This document shows, piece by piece, positions 11,410-19,532 of a DNA stretch of 64,000 nucleotides; position 1 is the first letter of the stretch; each line of letters opens with the position of its first letter. The notes below the pieces were generated by a model, which did no database searches, was not told the origin of the DNA, and saw only the letters and a list, made by a program, of their open reading frames with translations. The stretch is from Syntrophus buswellii (GTDB taxonomy: Bacteria > Desulfobacterota > Syntrophia > Syntrophales > Syntrophaceae). A program made the position numbers and the translations under genes. The DNA lies in contig NZ_CP175563.1 of assembly GCF_046097065.1 (NCBI RefSeq), forward strand, positions 1,984,001 through 2,048,000, in the 5' to 3' direction.

Positions 11410-11665
11410 GCAATGTACTCCCTACCCGACTGATCCTGAGCTTCTTTAACGGTATGATGTTTCTGAATGGAAGCTTTCCTGACAGGAAGCGTCTGTTCAG
11501 GGACGGACGGGCATTTCTGAAAAAAAACGCATACCCGCCCGTCTCCTGCCCTTTCGCATCGTTTAGCCGGCCTGGTCGACCCGGTGCCGGCGCCTCAAAA
11601 GATCCGCCCCCCGGCGGCCCCCCGTCCCGGCGTTGTATATGCTCCCGCGGAACAGAGCCCGCTGT

Positions 11666-12064
11666 TCACTGCACAGGATTCCTGGTGCTGGTGTTTAACA
11701 CGCGAAAGAACGTCTTGACGCCTTTCAGGGCGGGAAGGGCATTTTTCAGGAACCGGAGGGGCTTCCCCTGCTTCGAACCCACAACGTGATTTACACTCTG
11801 GAAGGAGCTTAAAAAACCATGAACCCTCTGAAGTGCGGAAGAAACTTCGGCAACGCGGGCATTGACATTCGTCGTTGTCTCGTTCAGATTCCCCGTGATG
11901 TCTTCGACATTCTTTAAAATGAACGGCAACCTTGAATTCAAGGTTCGAAGGGCGATAGTCAGCTGTTCAGCCGTCCTCCAGAGCTGATAAAGCAAAGGCA
12001 GAACCAATATCCCTGCCAGCACCAGAAATCCGACTAACACATACAGTAAGGTCTCCTGATTCAT
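11666..12064 (-). CDS. DUF948-like membrane protein
   Basis: A 132-residue protein with one N-terminal membrane helix (LLYVLVGFLVLAGILVLPLLY) followed by a long amphipathic coiled-coil region rich in Asn, Thr and Val (NVEDITGNLNETTTNVNARVAEVSSALQ is typical in spirit; the pattern spans about residues 50-85). DUF948 proteins commonly sit beside YtxH proteins and are linked to envelope stress. Here it lies 33 bases downstream of a YtxH gene on the same strand, which supports the assignment. Confidence 0.65.
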   Translation of the reverse strand: MNQETLLYVLVGFLVLAGILVLPLLYQLWRTAEQLTIALRTLNSRLPFILKNVEDITGNLNETTTNVNARVAEVSSALQRVHGFLSSFQSVNHVVGSKQGKPLRFLKNALPALKGVKTFFRVLNTSTRNPVQ

Positions 12065-12097
12065 GCAACCGCTCCATTTCTAGCCCAACAGCCTGTG

Positions 12098-12481
12098 TTA
12101 TTCCGCCGGTGTTTCCTTCTCGCTGCGGTAGGCCTCGAGCCCCGCATCAACAGCCCTTTTAAAACGGCCTGCACCCTCCTCCAGGGATTCCTTTCCACGC
12201 TCTTTCAGCTCGGCAGCGGTTTTTTCAACCTCCCCTACCCTTTCCTCCGCCTTCTTCCGAATCTCTCCAATAGCCTTAACGGCCGTTTCATAGGTTTTTC
12301 TGCTTTTTTCCAGGGCCTGATCGTACTCATCCTTAGCCTTCACCATGAGCTCATCCGTCTTCCTTCCGATATCATCCCTCGTCTCACGGCCGCTTTTCGG
12401 CGCATAGAGAATACCAATGAGCACACCCGCCAGCCCCCCGATGAGCAGTCCTGTTATGAAATCACTATTTCTCTCGACCAT
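12098..12481 (-). CDS. YtxH domain protein
   Basis: A 127-residue protein with the YtxH signature: an N-terminal glycine-zipper helix (FITGLLIGGLAGVLIGILYAPKSG) ending in the near-invariant YAPKSGRETR, then a long Lys/Glu-rich amphipathic helix covering most of the protein. Members are anchored in the inner membrane and induced by stress in Bacillus; their molecular job is unclear. A strong AAGGAGG site precedes the ATG. It is the first gene of a two-gene unit with the DUF948-like gene. Confidence 0.8.
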   Translation of the reverse strand: MVERNSDFITGLLIGGLAGVLIGILYAPKSGRETRDDIGRKTDELMVKAKDEYDQALEKSRKTYETAVKAIGEIRKKAEERVGEVEKTAAELKERGKESLEEGAGRFKRAVDAGLEAYRSEKETPAE

Positions 12482-12822
12482 GACATTTCCTCCTTTCCCT
12501 CATTTCGTAATCCGCTCTGTTTTGTCAACGGTTCCCGCCATAGGTGTTTTTCAGGAACCGGCTCCACCACCTAGATGGTCTTGTTTATATTTCTAACATG
12601 AAACAGTTGTCCATATCAAATAAATTTACAAATGATTTCAATACAGAGAACGGCCTTCATCCATGAGAGGGACCGAATCTCCCGACGGATCGGTAAATGC
12701 GGTCAACCAGGGCCGGCGGAAAAGCGGGGCGTTTCGTTTTGAAAAAAAACAAAAAAACCAACCGGATATTTGAATCAAGACAAATAACCGGTTGGTTTTT
12801 TACTTCATGACTTCTTATAAAA
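12482..12822. other. Intergenic region holding a terminator
   Basis: This 341-base spacer holds the terminator of the lipoprotein gene at 12752-12802. On the minus strand there is a possible promoter for the YtxH gene: TGGACA (complement of 12608-12613), 18 bases, TATAAA (complement of 12584-12589). Nothing else is recognised. Confidence 0.4.
12752..12802 (-). terminator. Rho-independent terminator of the lipoprotein gene
   Basis: An inverted repeat with arms at 12752-12766 and 12788-12801 (AACCAACCGG against CCGGTTGG) is flanked by A/T runs on both sides, and the inner ATTTG/CAAAT lengthens the stem. It lies 20 bases past the stop of the 12823-13068 gene and reads as a terminator on the minus strand. 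The T-run on the other side would also allow stopping of plus-strand transcripts. Confidence 0.8.
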
Positions 12823-13068
12823 TTACTTTGCCGGGGCCGGTGCGGGAGCCGCTTCAGGGGCCGGTGCGGGTGCAGGCGCTGCTTCAGGGGCCTTGGCTGC
12901 TTCAGGGGCCGGTGCTGGCGCTGCAGGCGCTGCCGGGGCCGGTGCAGGTTCTTCCTTCTTCACCTCTTCCGCAGGCTTCTGCTCCTCTGCCTTCTTGCAA
13001 CCTACGACTGCAAAGGACAACGTCGCAAAGAAAAGTACTGAAAACAGAACGGATAAAATCCTCTTCAT
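12823..13068 (-). CDS. Ala/Pro-rich lipoprotein, tandem copy 1
   Basis: An 81-residue protein. The start at 13068 follows a near-perfect AAGGAGGTGAT ribosome site. Residues 1-20 form a lipoprotein signal ending in a lipobox-like AVVGC, so the mature protein should start at the acylated Cys. The rest is a short Lys/Glu segment (KKAEEQKPAEEVKKEE) followed by an Ala/Pro repeat tail typical of flexible spacers. The function is unknown; it may span the periplasm or decorate the outer membrane. It lies 57 bases downstream of a near-identical gene and shares a 142-bp perfect repeat with it. Confidence 0.7.
   Translation of the reverse strand: MKRILSVLFSVLFFATLSFAVVGCKKAEEQKPAEEVKKEEPAPAPAAPAAPAPAPEAAKAPEAAPAPAPAPEAAPAPAPAK
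12893..13034 (-). repeat. 142-bp direct repeat, copy 1
   Basis: Identical base for base to 13196-13337. It covers most of the lipoprotein coding sequence but not the start of the signal peptide or the end of the Ala/Pro tail. Confidence 0.9.
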
Positions 13069-13125
13069 CTTCGATATCACCTCCTTTTCACTAAAATTGG
13101 TCACGCCATATATCTTTCAATGATG

Positions 13126-13371
13126 CTACTTCGCCGGGGCAGGTGCCGGAGCCGCTTCAGGGGCGGGTGCCGGGGCAGGAGCTGCTTCAGGAGCTTTGGC
13201 TGCTTCAGGGGCCGGTGCTGGCGCTGCAGGCGCTGCCGGGGCCGGTGCAGGTTCTTCCTTCTTCACCTCTTCCGCAGGCTTCTGCTCCTCTGCCTTCTTG
13301 CAACCTACGACTGCAAAGGACAACGTCGCAAAGAAAACCGCCGAAATAACGAATGCTAAGACCTTCTTCAT
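13126..13371 (-). CDS. Ala/Pro-rich lipoprotein, tandem copy 2
   Basis: An 81-residue paralogue of the next gene downstream. The N-terminal residues differ (MKKVLAFVISAV against MKRILSVLFSVL), but from FFATLSFAVVGC to the end the two proteins are identical. The lipobox cysteine and the Ala/Pro tail are the same. A strong AAAGGAGGTGA site precedes the ATG and a good promoter lies about 70 bases upstream. Within the tail the two genes differ only at synonymous positions, while a central 142 bp is perfectly identical, which suggests gene conversion after an older duplication. Confidence 0.7.
   Translation of the reverse strand: MKKVLAFVISAVFFATLSFAVVGCKKAEEQKPAEEVKKEEPAPAPAAPAAPAPAPEAAKAPEAAPAPAPAPEAAPAPAPAK
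13196..13337 (-). repeat. 142-bp direct repeat, copy 2
   Basis: Partner of the copy at 12893-13034. The offset between the two copies is 303 bases. Confidence 0.9.
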
Positions 13372-13440
13372 CGAATGTCACCTCCTTTCAATCATTTACA
13401 CTCACTTTTTTTTAAATCCTTCAAATGCATGTGAGAGCGA

Positions 13441-13468
13441 AACATACGCCTTTTTTTTACCTTGTCAA
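13441..13468 (-). promoter_or_regulatory. Promoter of the tandem lipoprotein genes
   Basis: On the minus strand TTGACA (complement of 13463-13468) and TATGTT (complement of 13441-13446) are 16 bases apart. The -35 box shares bases with the divergent promoter on the other strand. Confidence 0.6.
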
Positions 13469-13490
13469 GACAAAAAATTATCAGTATATA
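13462..13490 (+). promoter_or_regulatory. Divergent promoter of the hydantoinase operon
   Basis: TTGTCA at 13462-13467 and TATATA at 13485-13490 are 17 bases apart. The -35 region contains the inverted repeat TTGTC-AA-GACAA at 13462-13473, so both divergent promoters use the same few bases. Confidence 0.6.
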
Positions 13491-13530
13491 AATTCTGCAG
13501 TTTTTCAGAATACATGAGCGAGGTACCCTT

Positions 13531-15207
13531 ATGATTCTTGGCATTGACGTGGGTGGCACGCACACGGACGCCGCTCTGATTGATTCCGGCCGAATCAGAA
13601 AAACGGCAAAAGTGGCAACTAATCCCGGACATGTTGTGGAGTCCCTTTCCGGAATCGCCTCAGAGGTGCTCAAGGGTGAACCCCTGGAGAACCTTCAGCG
13701 CATCGTGCTCAGCACGACCCTTTCCACCAATGCCATCGTGCAGAACAAAGTGGATCCCGTGGGACTCATGGTCATCAGCGGCCCCGGCCTTCCGCCCTCC
13801 TACATTTCAACCGCGGAGAACACCCACTTCCTCTCAGGCTATGTCAATCACCGGGGCATTGAAACGGCGCCCATCGATCCCGTTGCCGTCACCCGCATCT
13901 CAGACGATTTCCGGAAGAGGGGGCTGAATCATGCGGGGATCATCGGCAAATTTTCAACCCGCAACCCGATCCAGGAACTTCAAATCGAAAAGATCGTCTC
14001 CAGCGGCATGAAACACGTCTCTCTTGGCCATCGCATGTCCGGTCACCTCAATTTTCCAAGGCGGGTTGCCACAACGTACCTGAACGAGGCCATCTGGGAG
14101 CTTTATTCGTCCTTTGTCAAGCAGGTCGTTGACTTTTTCAGAACCATGGGGGTTTCCGTCCCCATCTATATTCTGAAGGCCGACGGCGGCACCTTCAACA
14201 TCGAGCAGTCCGTTGAATTTCCAGTTTACACCATCCTTTCCGGACCGGCGGCAAGCATCATGGGGATTCTGAGCATGACCGAGAACAGCGGAGAGGACGC
14301 CATCGCCCTGGACATCGGCGGCACAACGACGGACATCGCCCTTTTTGCCGATGGCGTTCCGCTCCTGGAGCCCTTCGGGGTCACCATGGAAGGCCACAAG
14401 ACCCTGATCCGGGGCCTGCGTTCGAAGCCCCTGGGAATCGGCGGCGACAGCAGGGTGCGTTACGAAGGCGGTCAGCTCCTCATCGGGCCGCAGCGCGAAG
14501 GTCCCGCTGCTGCCTTTGGCGGTCCCTGCCCCACCCCGACGGACGCGATGATCCATCTCGGACTTACCGACATCGGTGACCCGTCCAAAGCCGAAAAGGC
14601 GCTGCAGGGCGTCGCCGATGCCATGGGATGCACCGTACAGAAGGCCGCCGAAGCCATTTTCGAGGGATCCTGCCAGATCATCGCGCGCCATGTCCGCGCC
14701 GTCATCGAGGAGATCAACAACAAACCGGTTTATACCATTCATGAACTCCTGGAGGGAAAGCGGATTTCGCCAAAAATCCTTTACATCATCGGCGGACCGG
14801 CCAAGCCCATGTCCACCCGCCTTGGGCAGCTGCTCGAATGTCCCGTCCATATCCCGCCGCATCCGGAAATTGCCAATGCCGTCGGTGCCGCCCTTGCCCG
14901 GACAACCGCGGAGCTTACGATTCTGGCCGACACCGAGCGGGGAACCATGACGATCGGCGAGGAAGGGATCTCGAAAAAGCTTCCACCTCGCTTTTCCAAA
15001 GGAGATGCCATCGAAGCGGGCAGGGAGCTTTTGAAGGAGCGGGCCCTGAGAATGGGTGCCCGGGAGGAGGACCTGGAGATTGAGGTCATAGAAGATCAGG
15101 AGTTCAACATGGTCAGGGATTTTTATCTGGCCGGGAAAAACATCCGCGTCAAGCTGCAGGTTAAACCGGGCCTCATTGCGGGATTCAGCACAGGAGAACT
15201 CTCATGA
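13531..15207 (+). CDS. Hydantoinase/oxoprolinase family protein (HyuA-like)
   Basis: A 558-residue ATP-dependent amidohydrolase of the N-methylhydantoinase A / 5-oxoprolinase family. The N-terminal domain begins with the phosphate-binding GIDVGGTHTDAALI (compare GVDVGGTFTD). A second actin-like phosphate motif, LDIGGTTTDIALF, lies at about residues 258-270, and the loop ILKADGGTF precedes it. Such enzymes open cyclic amides with ATP. The usual partner HyuB is absent; instead the stop codon overlaps (ATGA) the start of a deacetylase-like gene. The cyclic or acyl-amide substrate is not evident. It is first in a three-gene operon under a good promoter. Confidence 0.88.
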   Translation: MILGIDVGGTHTDAALIDSGRIRKTAKVATNPGHVVESLSGIASEVLKGEPLENLQRIVLSTTLSTNAIVQNKVDPVGLMVISGPGLPPSYISTAENTHFLSGYVNHRGIETAPIDPVAVTRISDDFRKRGLNHAGIIGKFSTRNPIQELQIEKIVSSGMKHVSLGHRMSGHLNFPRRVATTYLNEAIWELYSSFVKQVVDFFRTMGVSVPIYILKADGGTFNIEQSVEFPVYTILSGPAASIMGILSMTENSGEDAIALDIGGTTTDIALFADGVPLLEPFGVTMEGHKTLIRGLRSKPLGIGGDSRVRYEGGQLLIGPQREGPAAAFGGPCPTPTDAMIHLGLTDIGDPSKAEKALQGVADAMGCTVQKAAEAIFEGSCQIIARHVRAVIEEINNKPVYTIHELLEGKRISPKILYIIGGPAKPMSTRLGQLLECPVHIPPHPEIANAVGAALARTTAELTILADTERGTMTIGEEGISKKLPPRFSKGDAIEAGRELLKERALRMGAREEDLEIEVIEDQEFNMVRDFYLAGKNIRVKLQVKPGLIAGFSTGELS

Positions 15208-16514
15208 AACCAGCACGTAAAACGGGGCTGATCTTTTTCCCGGCCTTTGACTGGGCCATCTCGCCAACCCACCCCGAAAGGGAGGAACGCCTGCTTTACA
15301 CCCAGGATCAGGTTTTTGAAGAAGGCCTCCTCGATCTGGAGAACATTGTCGAGTACAAGCCGTCCATCGCCTCCTACGAGGATATCAACCGGGTTCACTT
15401 CTGCGTTCCCGATGCCAGCGCCGTGACCACGGAATCCCACCTGATTTCCGCGGGCGGGGCGATTACCGCGGCCCAGAAGGTCATGCAGAAGGAGGTGGAC
15501 AACGCCTTCGCCCTGGTCCGTCCACCGGGACATCACGCCATGCTGGTCGTTCACGGGGCGAGAGGTTTCTGCAACGTCAACATCGAAGCCATCATGATTG
15601 AATACATCCGTCACCATTACGGCCATCGAAGGATCGCGGTGGTAGATACCGACTGCCATCATGGCGACGGCACCCAGAACATCTACTGGAATGATCCGGA
15701 CACGCTGTGCATCTCCATCCACCAGGATGGCCGGACCCTTTATCCCGGGTCGGGCTTTCACGAAGAATTCGGCGGCCCCAACGCCCTGGGAACCACGCTG
15801 AACATTCCCCTGCCGCCGCGAACCTCCGATGAAGGGTTTCTTTACATCATGAAAGAGGCCATTCTGCCCATCCTATCCGAATTCAAACCGGATCTGGTGA
15901 TCAATTCCGCCGGTCAGGACAACCATTTTTCCGACCCCATCACGGACATGCGCTTCAGCGCGCATGGCTACGCCACTTTGAACGAGATGCTGTCTCCCGA
16001 CATCGCCGTTCTGGAGGGCGGTTATTCCATCGAAAAAGCGCTCCCCTACGTCAATGTGGGCATCATCCTGGCCATGGCCGGCCTCGATTACAGCTACGTG
16101 CGGGAGCCGGAATACCGCTCGTCCAGCCTTCGGCAGTCGGAAGACATCTCCCGCTACATCGCCCAGGAGGCGGATGCGATCTATGAACTCTGGTCGCGTC
16201 GCGAAGAAATCCGGGAGAAGGTGGTCGGTGACAAGAAATATATAAGAAACAACAAAAGCATCTACTATGACACCGACGGGATTCGAGAGCAGCAGGAAGT
16301 GGTCGTCCGGGTATGCCACGATTGCGGCGGTCTTGTCATGATCGATTCCCGTTCCGACCTGGGCCATCGCATCTTTGCCGTCCTGATTCCCTGGAAAGCC
16401 TGCCCGCAATGCCGCCGGGAGGGCGAGGACGCTTACGACAAAGCCGCCAGGAAGGACGGGTTCCAGTATATTTATCTCCAGGACAAGGACAAAGATCTCT
16501 TCCTTGTCAAATAG
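15204..16514 (+). CDS. Histone-deacetylase-like amidohydrolase with zinc-ribbon tail
   Basis: A 436-residue zinc amidohydrolase of the HDAC/AcuC/acetylpolyamine amidohydrolase fold. The active-site histidines are in RPPGHHA (H110, H111). Zinc ligands are in DTDCHHGDG (D150, H152), and the third acidic ligand is in SAGQDNH, where most members have AGFDAH. About 70 C-terminal residues are added: C-H-D-C-G-G and C-P-Q-C form a likely zinc ribbon. These enzymes remove acetyl groups from amines or lysines. Its four-base overlap with the hydantoinase gene implies coupled translation and a shared substrate. Confidence 0.88.
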   Translation: MKPARKTGLIFFPAFDWAISPTHPEREERLLYTQDQVFEEGLLDLENIVEYKPSIASYEDINRVHFCVPDASAVTTESHLISAGGAITAAQKVMQKEVDNAFALVRPPGHHAMLVVHGARGFCNVNIEAIMIEYIRHHYGHRRIAVVDTDCHHGDGTQNIYWNDPDTLCISIHQDGRTLYPGSGFHEEFGGPNALGTTLNIPLPPRTSDEGFLYIMKEAILPILSEFKPDLVINSAGQDNHFSDPITDMRFSAHGYATLNEMLSPDIAVLEGGYSIEKALPYVNVGIILAMAGLDYSYVREPEYRSSSLRQSEDISRYIAQEADAIYELWSRREEIREKVVGDKKYIRNNKSIYYDTDGIREQQEVVVRVCHDCGGLVMIDSRSDLGHRIFAVLIPWKACPQCRREGEDAYDKAARKDGFQYIYLQDKDKDLFLVK

Positions 16515-16571
16515 GAGAAGGGGCCGAACCGAATCAGAAAAGAAACCGCAGGAAAGGAGATAAGAACGACA

Positions 16572-16988
16572 TTGGACGAGGACGCAATCAGGAACAGAAC
16601 ACAGGAAACGGCAAAAAAGCTCTTTGGCAAGGGGGCCAAGATGGATCCGCCCTACCTCACCTGGAAGGCTTTTGACCGCGACCTGGCCAACGATTTTTCC
16701 ATGTTTATCACGGGAAATCTCTATTCACGGACCGTACTGACCCTCCCGGAGCGCCAGATGGCGGCCTGCGCCATTCTGGGAGCCATCCGGGCGACGGACG
16801 AGCTGAAGCTTCATGTCAACGCCGCCCTGAATGTAGGCTGCGACCCGCGAAAGCTGACGGAGATCTTCTTTCAGATGGCCCCCTACGCGGGAATGCCCGC
16901 TGTCAACGAAGCCCTCAACGTCTTCCGGGAAGTTCTGAAGGAACGCGGGGAATGGCCGATTTCAGACAAAACCGCCCCCGCCCCCTAG
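16572..16988 (+). CDS. Carboxymuconolactone decarboxylase family protein
   Basis: A 138-residue protein with the CMD core: LPERQMAACAILGAI, ATDELKLHVNAALNVG with the conserved histidine, and the closing APYAGMPAVNEALNVF. It lacks the C-x-x-C pair of the AhpD peroxidase branch, so it fits the decarboxylase-like branch. The start is a TTG at 16572, with AGGAG 12 bases upstream, as no ATG or GTG suits the length. It ends the three-gene operon with the hydantoinase and deacetylase-like genes and may act on a ring-opened acid made by them; that link is inference. Confidence 0.8.
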   Translation: MDEDAIRNRTQETAKKLFGKGAKMDPPYLTWKAFDRDLANDFSMFITGNLYSRTVLTLPERQMAACAILGAIRATDELKLHVNAALNVGCDPRKLTEIFFQMAPYAGMPAVNEALNVFREVLKERGEWPISDKTAPAP

Positions 16989-17066
16989 GATGACCTCCGC
17001 CGGGGGGCGCTGCCCTGAGATGTTCCGCCCCCGGCGAATCCTCATCCTCCGGCCAGAACACCGGCG

Positions 17067-18626
17067 TCAGCGGGATTGGTCGGAAGGCTCTTCAATGCCC
17101 AGGCGCTTCGCCGTGTGGTCCTTCCCCAGAAAGAAATTCAGCCAGCCAGAAGAGGAATTGAGGTCCCAGTTGCAGGGCGGCACCGGAATTTCCTCAAGCC
17201 GGCTTTCCTGCTGGCTGCCTCTCAACCGGTCATAGGCCCGCACATAAACACAGCGACGCCGGCCTGGATAGACTTCGCACCAGCCCTGGAAGCTTCCCCC
17301 GCAGGGGCCGTTGCGCTGCTGTTTCGGGCACTGGGACATGGGGCAGAGAAAAGCCACATCCACCAGGGCGCAGTCTCCGCAGTCACGGCAATCGTACAGA
17401 AGGGTTTTCAGCAGATGCTCCAGCTTGTGCAGAAGGCCTTCCAGCCGGGAGCCTTTCAGCTTCGCGGCCAGGCTGCGCATCAGGGCAAAGCCTTTTGTTC
17501 CCGGTTCGAAGATCAGGTTGTGAAAGAATCGTGAGATGCCGTACAACCTTCTTTCCGAAAGGCTGGAGCGGCTGCCCTGCCGGCTCTCCGGGATGAGCTC
17601 ATTGAGCCGGCCGTAGGGGTCTTTCCTGAAATAGTAAAAGGCGCCGGGTGTTGAGTACTGAAATTCAGGAATCAGACTTTCCCACGAGGCGCTGAGCTCT
17701 TCCCCTTTTTCAATGACCGCCTCCACCTGCTCACAGGTGACCAGATGGCCCCCGACATGGACTCCGCTGAACCCCAGCCCCTTGAGCAGGGCATACATTT
17801 TTGCGCCCCTGGACAGCCGCGCCTCCAGACCCTTGTCAGGCAGGGACCGTTCCCGATCCAGCTGTGCCAGCAGATCGTCCGGAACGACGCACCCGGGCAG
17901 CCGGTTTTCCATCATCAGCCGGGCAACGGGATAGGACAGCAGGAAGATGTTTCCCAGAACGGGAACATCAATCTCCCGCCTTTTCATATAGAGCAGAAGC
18001 TCATGATACTTGCGGACATCATAGCCCAGTTGAGTCACGATAAAGGAGGCGCCGCTGTCGATCTTTTTTTTCAGCTTGTAATACTGGCAGAGAAGCTCCG
18101 CTTCGGTGTGCTTGAAGGGGGACACGGCAGCCCCGGCAAAGAAATGGCCGGGTTGAAGCTCTCCCGTTCCCTTCGGCAGGGGAAATTTCAGCCCGCCGTT
18201 GAGTTCCCGGATCAGCTCCAGGACATGGGTGGGGTCAAGATCGAAGACCGGTTGAGGGCGTCCCTGAAATCCGGATACAGGGTAATCGCCGGACATCACG
18301 ATGAGATTGCGGATCCCCCACCGTTCCAGCGCGTACAGCTGGCTTTCGATCTGGCTGCGGTTTTTGTCCTTGCATGTAAAATGAACAAGGGGTTCGATAC
18401 CCAGCGCCTTGATTTCAACGGCAAGGGCATCCGCCATCAGGGCCGGCTGCCCGCCCGGGTTGTCCGTTAAGGAAACGGCGTGGATCTTTCCTCCCCGAGC
18501 CGCCTTCTCTGCTTCCAGAAGGACGGAGTCCTGGGCCTTTTCCCTGGCTCCCCGGCCCGGCACGAGTTCCCAGGTGACCGTCATGACCGCCGGATCCTTC
18601 AGGGATGCCTCAAAAAGAGTCTCCAA
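17067..18626 (-). CDS. metF: Methylenetetrahydrofolate reductase fused to MetV-type C-terminal domain
   Basis: A 519-residue fusion. The first 300 or so residues follow the MTHFR barrel: VTWELVPGRG at the N-terminus, HFTCKDKN and NLIVMSGDYP in place of the usual TGD segment, and FIVTQLGYD for substrate and flavin binding. The last 120 residues match the MTHFR C-terminal (MetV) domain, with clustered cysteines (DCRDCGDC, LCPMSQCPK, GPCGGSFQGWCEVYPGRRRC) expected to bind zinc or an Fe-S cluster. In acetogens MetV is a separate partner of MetF. The start is TTG at 18626 with GGAGG seven bases upstream. It follows folD by 24 bases, so both act on the methylene/methyl-THF branch. Confidence 0.9.
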   Translation of the reverse strand: METLFEASLKDPAVMTVTWELVPGRGAREKAQDSVLLEAEKAARGGKIHAVSLTDNPGGQPALMADALAVEIKALGIEPLVHFTCKDKNRSQIESQLYALERWGIRNLIVMSGDYPVSGFQGRPQPVFDLDPTHVLELIRELNGGLKFPLPKGTGELQPGHFFAGAAVSPFKHTEAELLCQYYKLKKKIDSGASFIVTQLGYDVRKYHELLLYMKRREIDVPVLGNIFLLSYPVARLMMENRLPGCVVPDDLLAQLDRERSLPDKGLEARLSRGAKMYALLKGLGFSGVHVGGHLVTCEQVEAVIEKGEELSASWESLIPEFQYSTPGAFYYFRKDPYGRLNELIPESRQGSRSSLSERRLYGISRFFHNLIFEPGTKGFALMRSLAAKLKGSRLEGLLHKLEHLLKTLLYDCRDCGDCALVDVAFLCPMSQCPKQQRNGPCGGSFQGWCEVYPGRRRCVYVRAYDRLRGSQQESRLEEIPVPPCNWDLNSSSGWLNFFLGKDHTAKRLGIEEPSDQSR

Positions 18627-18650
18627 ATCACGCCTCCCGCCGCCCTTTTT

Positions 18651-19532
18651 TTAAAGACCGGCCGCCATCCTGGCCGCTTTGACCGTATTGGCCATCAGCA
18701 TCGTGATCGTCATCGGGCCGACCCCGCCGGGAACAGGAGTGATCGCTCCCGCCTTCTGCCGCACCGCTTCATAATCCACATCACCGCAAAGCTTCGCCTT
18801 ACCTTCCGGCGTAAAGCCCTGCCGGTTCACACCCACGTCGATGACGACGGCACCCTGCTTGACCATGTCGACGGTAATGGCCATCGGCCTTCCCACGGCC
18901 GCGATGAGAATATCCGCCCGGCGGGTGTGGAAACCGATGTCGCGTGTTCCGGTGTGGCAGACCGTCACCGTGGCATTTGCCCCGTCCCCCTTCTGAAGAA
19001 GCATATTGGCAATGGGTTTGCCGACAATATTCGACCGACCCACAACAACGACCTCCGCTCCGTCGATCGGGACGCCCGAACGAAGAAGGAGCTGCTGAAT
19101 CCCCGCCGGCGTGCAGGGGAGAAAATCCGCCTGTCCGATCATGAGCTTGCCGACGTTGAAGGGATGGAACCCGTCAACATCCTTGCCCGGATCGATGGCG
19201 TAAAGGATGTTCTGTTCGCTGATGTGGGGAGGCAGCGGCAGCTGCACCAGGATCCCATGAATCCGGGGATCCCTGTTGTACTGAAGGATCCTCTCAAGCA
19301 GCAGGGCTTCCGATATGGTTTCAGGCTGATTGTCCTGGACGGAATGAAAGCCGAGTTCATGGGCCGTTCTCTGTTTTCCCGCCACATAACTCATGGAGGC
19401 GGGGTTCTGGCCCACAAGGATAGTGACCAGCCCGGGCACGACCCCCCTTTCCTTTAAGAGGGCGGTCTCCCTCTTCAAATCCACCCGGATCTGCTGGGCG
19501 ATCTCACTGCCGCGAATGATTTTTGCCGCCAT
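18651..19532 (-). CDS. folD: Bifunctional methylene-THF dehydrogenase/methenyl-THF cyclohydrolase
   Basis: A 293-residue FolD, interconverting 5,10-methylene-, methenyl- and 10-formyl-THF. Typical blocks are LVGQNPASMSYVAGKQRTA with the substrate-binding Tyr and catalytic Lys, GILVQLPLPPHI, PGKDVDGFHPFNVG, and GRSNIVGKPIANMLL of the cofactor site, ending in TPVPGGVGPMTITMLM. Length is normal. It is the first gene of a pair with the MetF-MetV fusion, a common arrangement in organisms that use tetrahydrofolate one-carbon units for acetyl-CoA synthesis or oxidation. Confidence 0.96.
   Translation of the reverse strand: MAAKIIRGSEIAQQIRVDLKRETALLKERGVVPGLVTILVGQNPASMSYVAGKQRTAHELGFHSVQDNQPETISEALLLERILQYNRDPRIHGILVQLPLPPHISEQNILYAIDPGKDVDGFHPFNVGKLMIGQADFLPCTPAGIQQLLLRSGVPIDGAEVVVVGRSNIVGKPIANMLLQKGDGANATVTVCHTGTRDIGFHTRRADILIAAVGRPMAITVDMVKQGAVVIDVGVNRQGFTPEGKAKLCGDVDYEAVRQKAGAITPVPGGVGPMTITMLMANTVKAARMAAGL

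Noticed and set aside
12752..12802. Inverted repeat considered as an insertion-sequence end
   Set aside because: A/T runs flank it, no transposase or target duplication is present, and its place past a stop codon fits a terminator.
12792..13349. Plus-strand frames rich in Gly, Ala, Pro and Leu over the lipoprotein genes
   Set aside because: They are complements of the Ala/Pro repeats; the minus-strand genes have signal peptides, lipoboxes and strong ribosome sites.
17745..18470. 241-codon plus-strand frame inside metF
   Set aside because: Antisense shadow of a clearly recognised MetF-MetV fusion.
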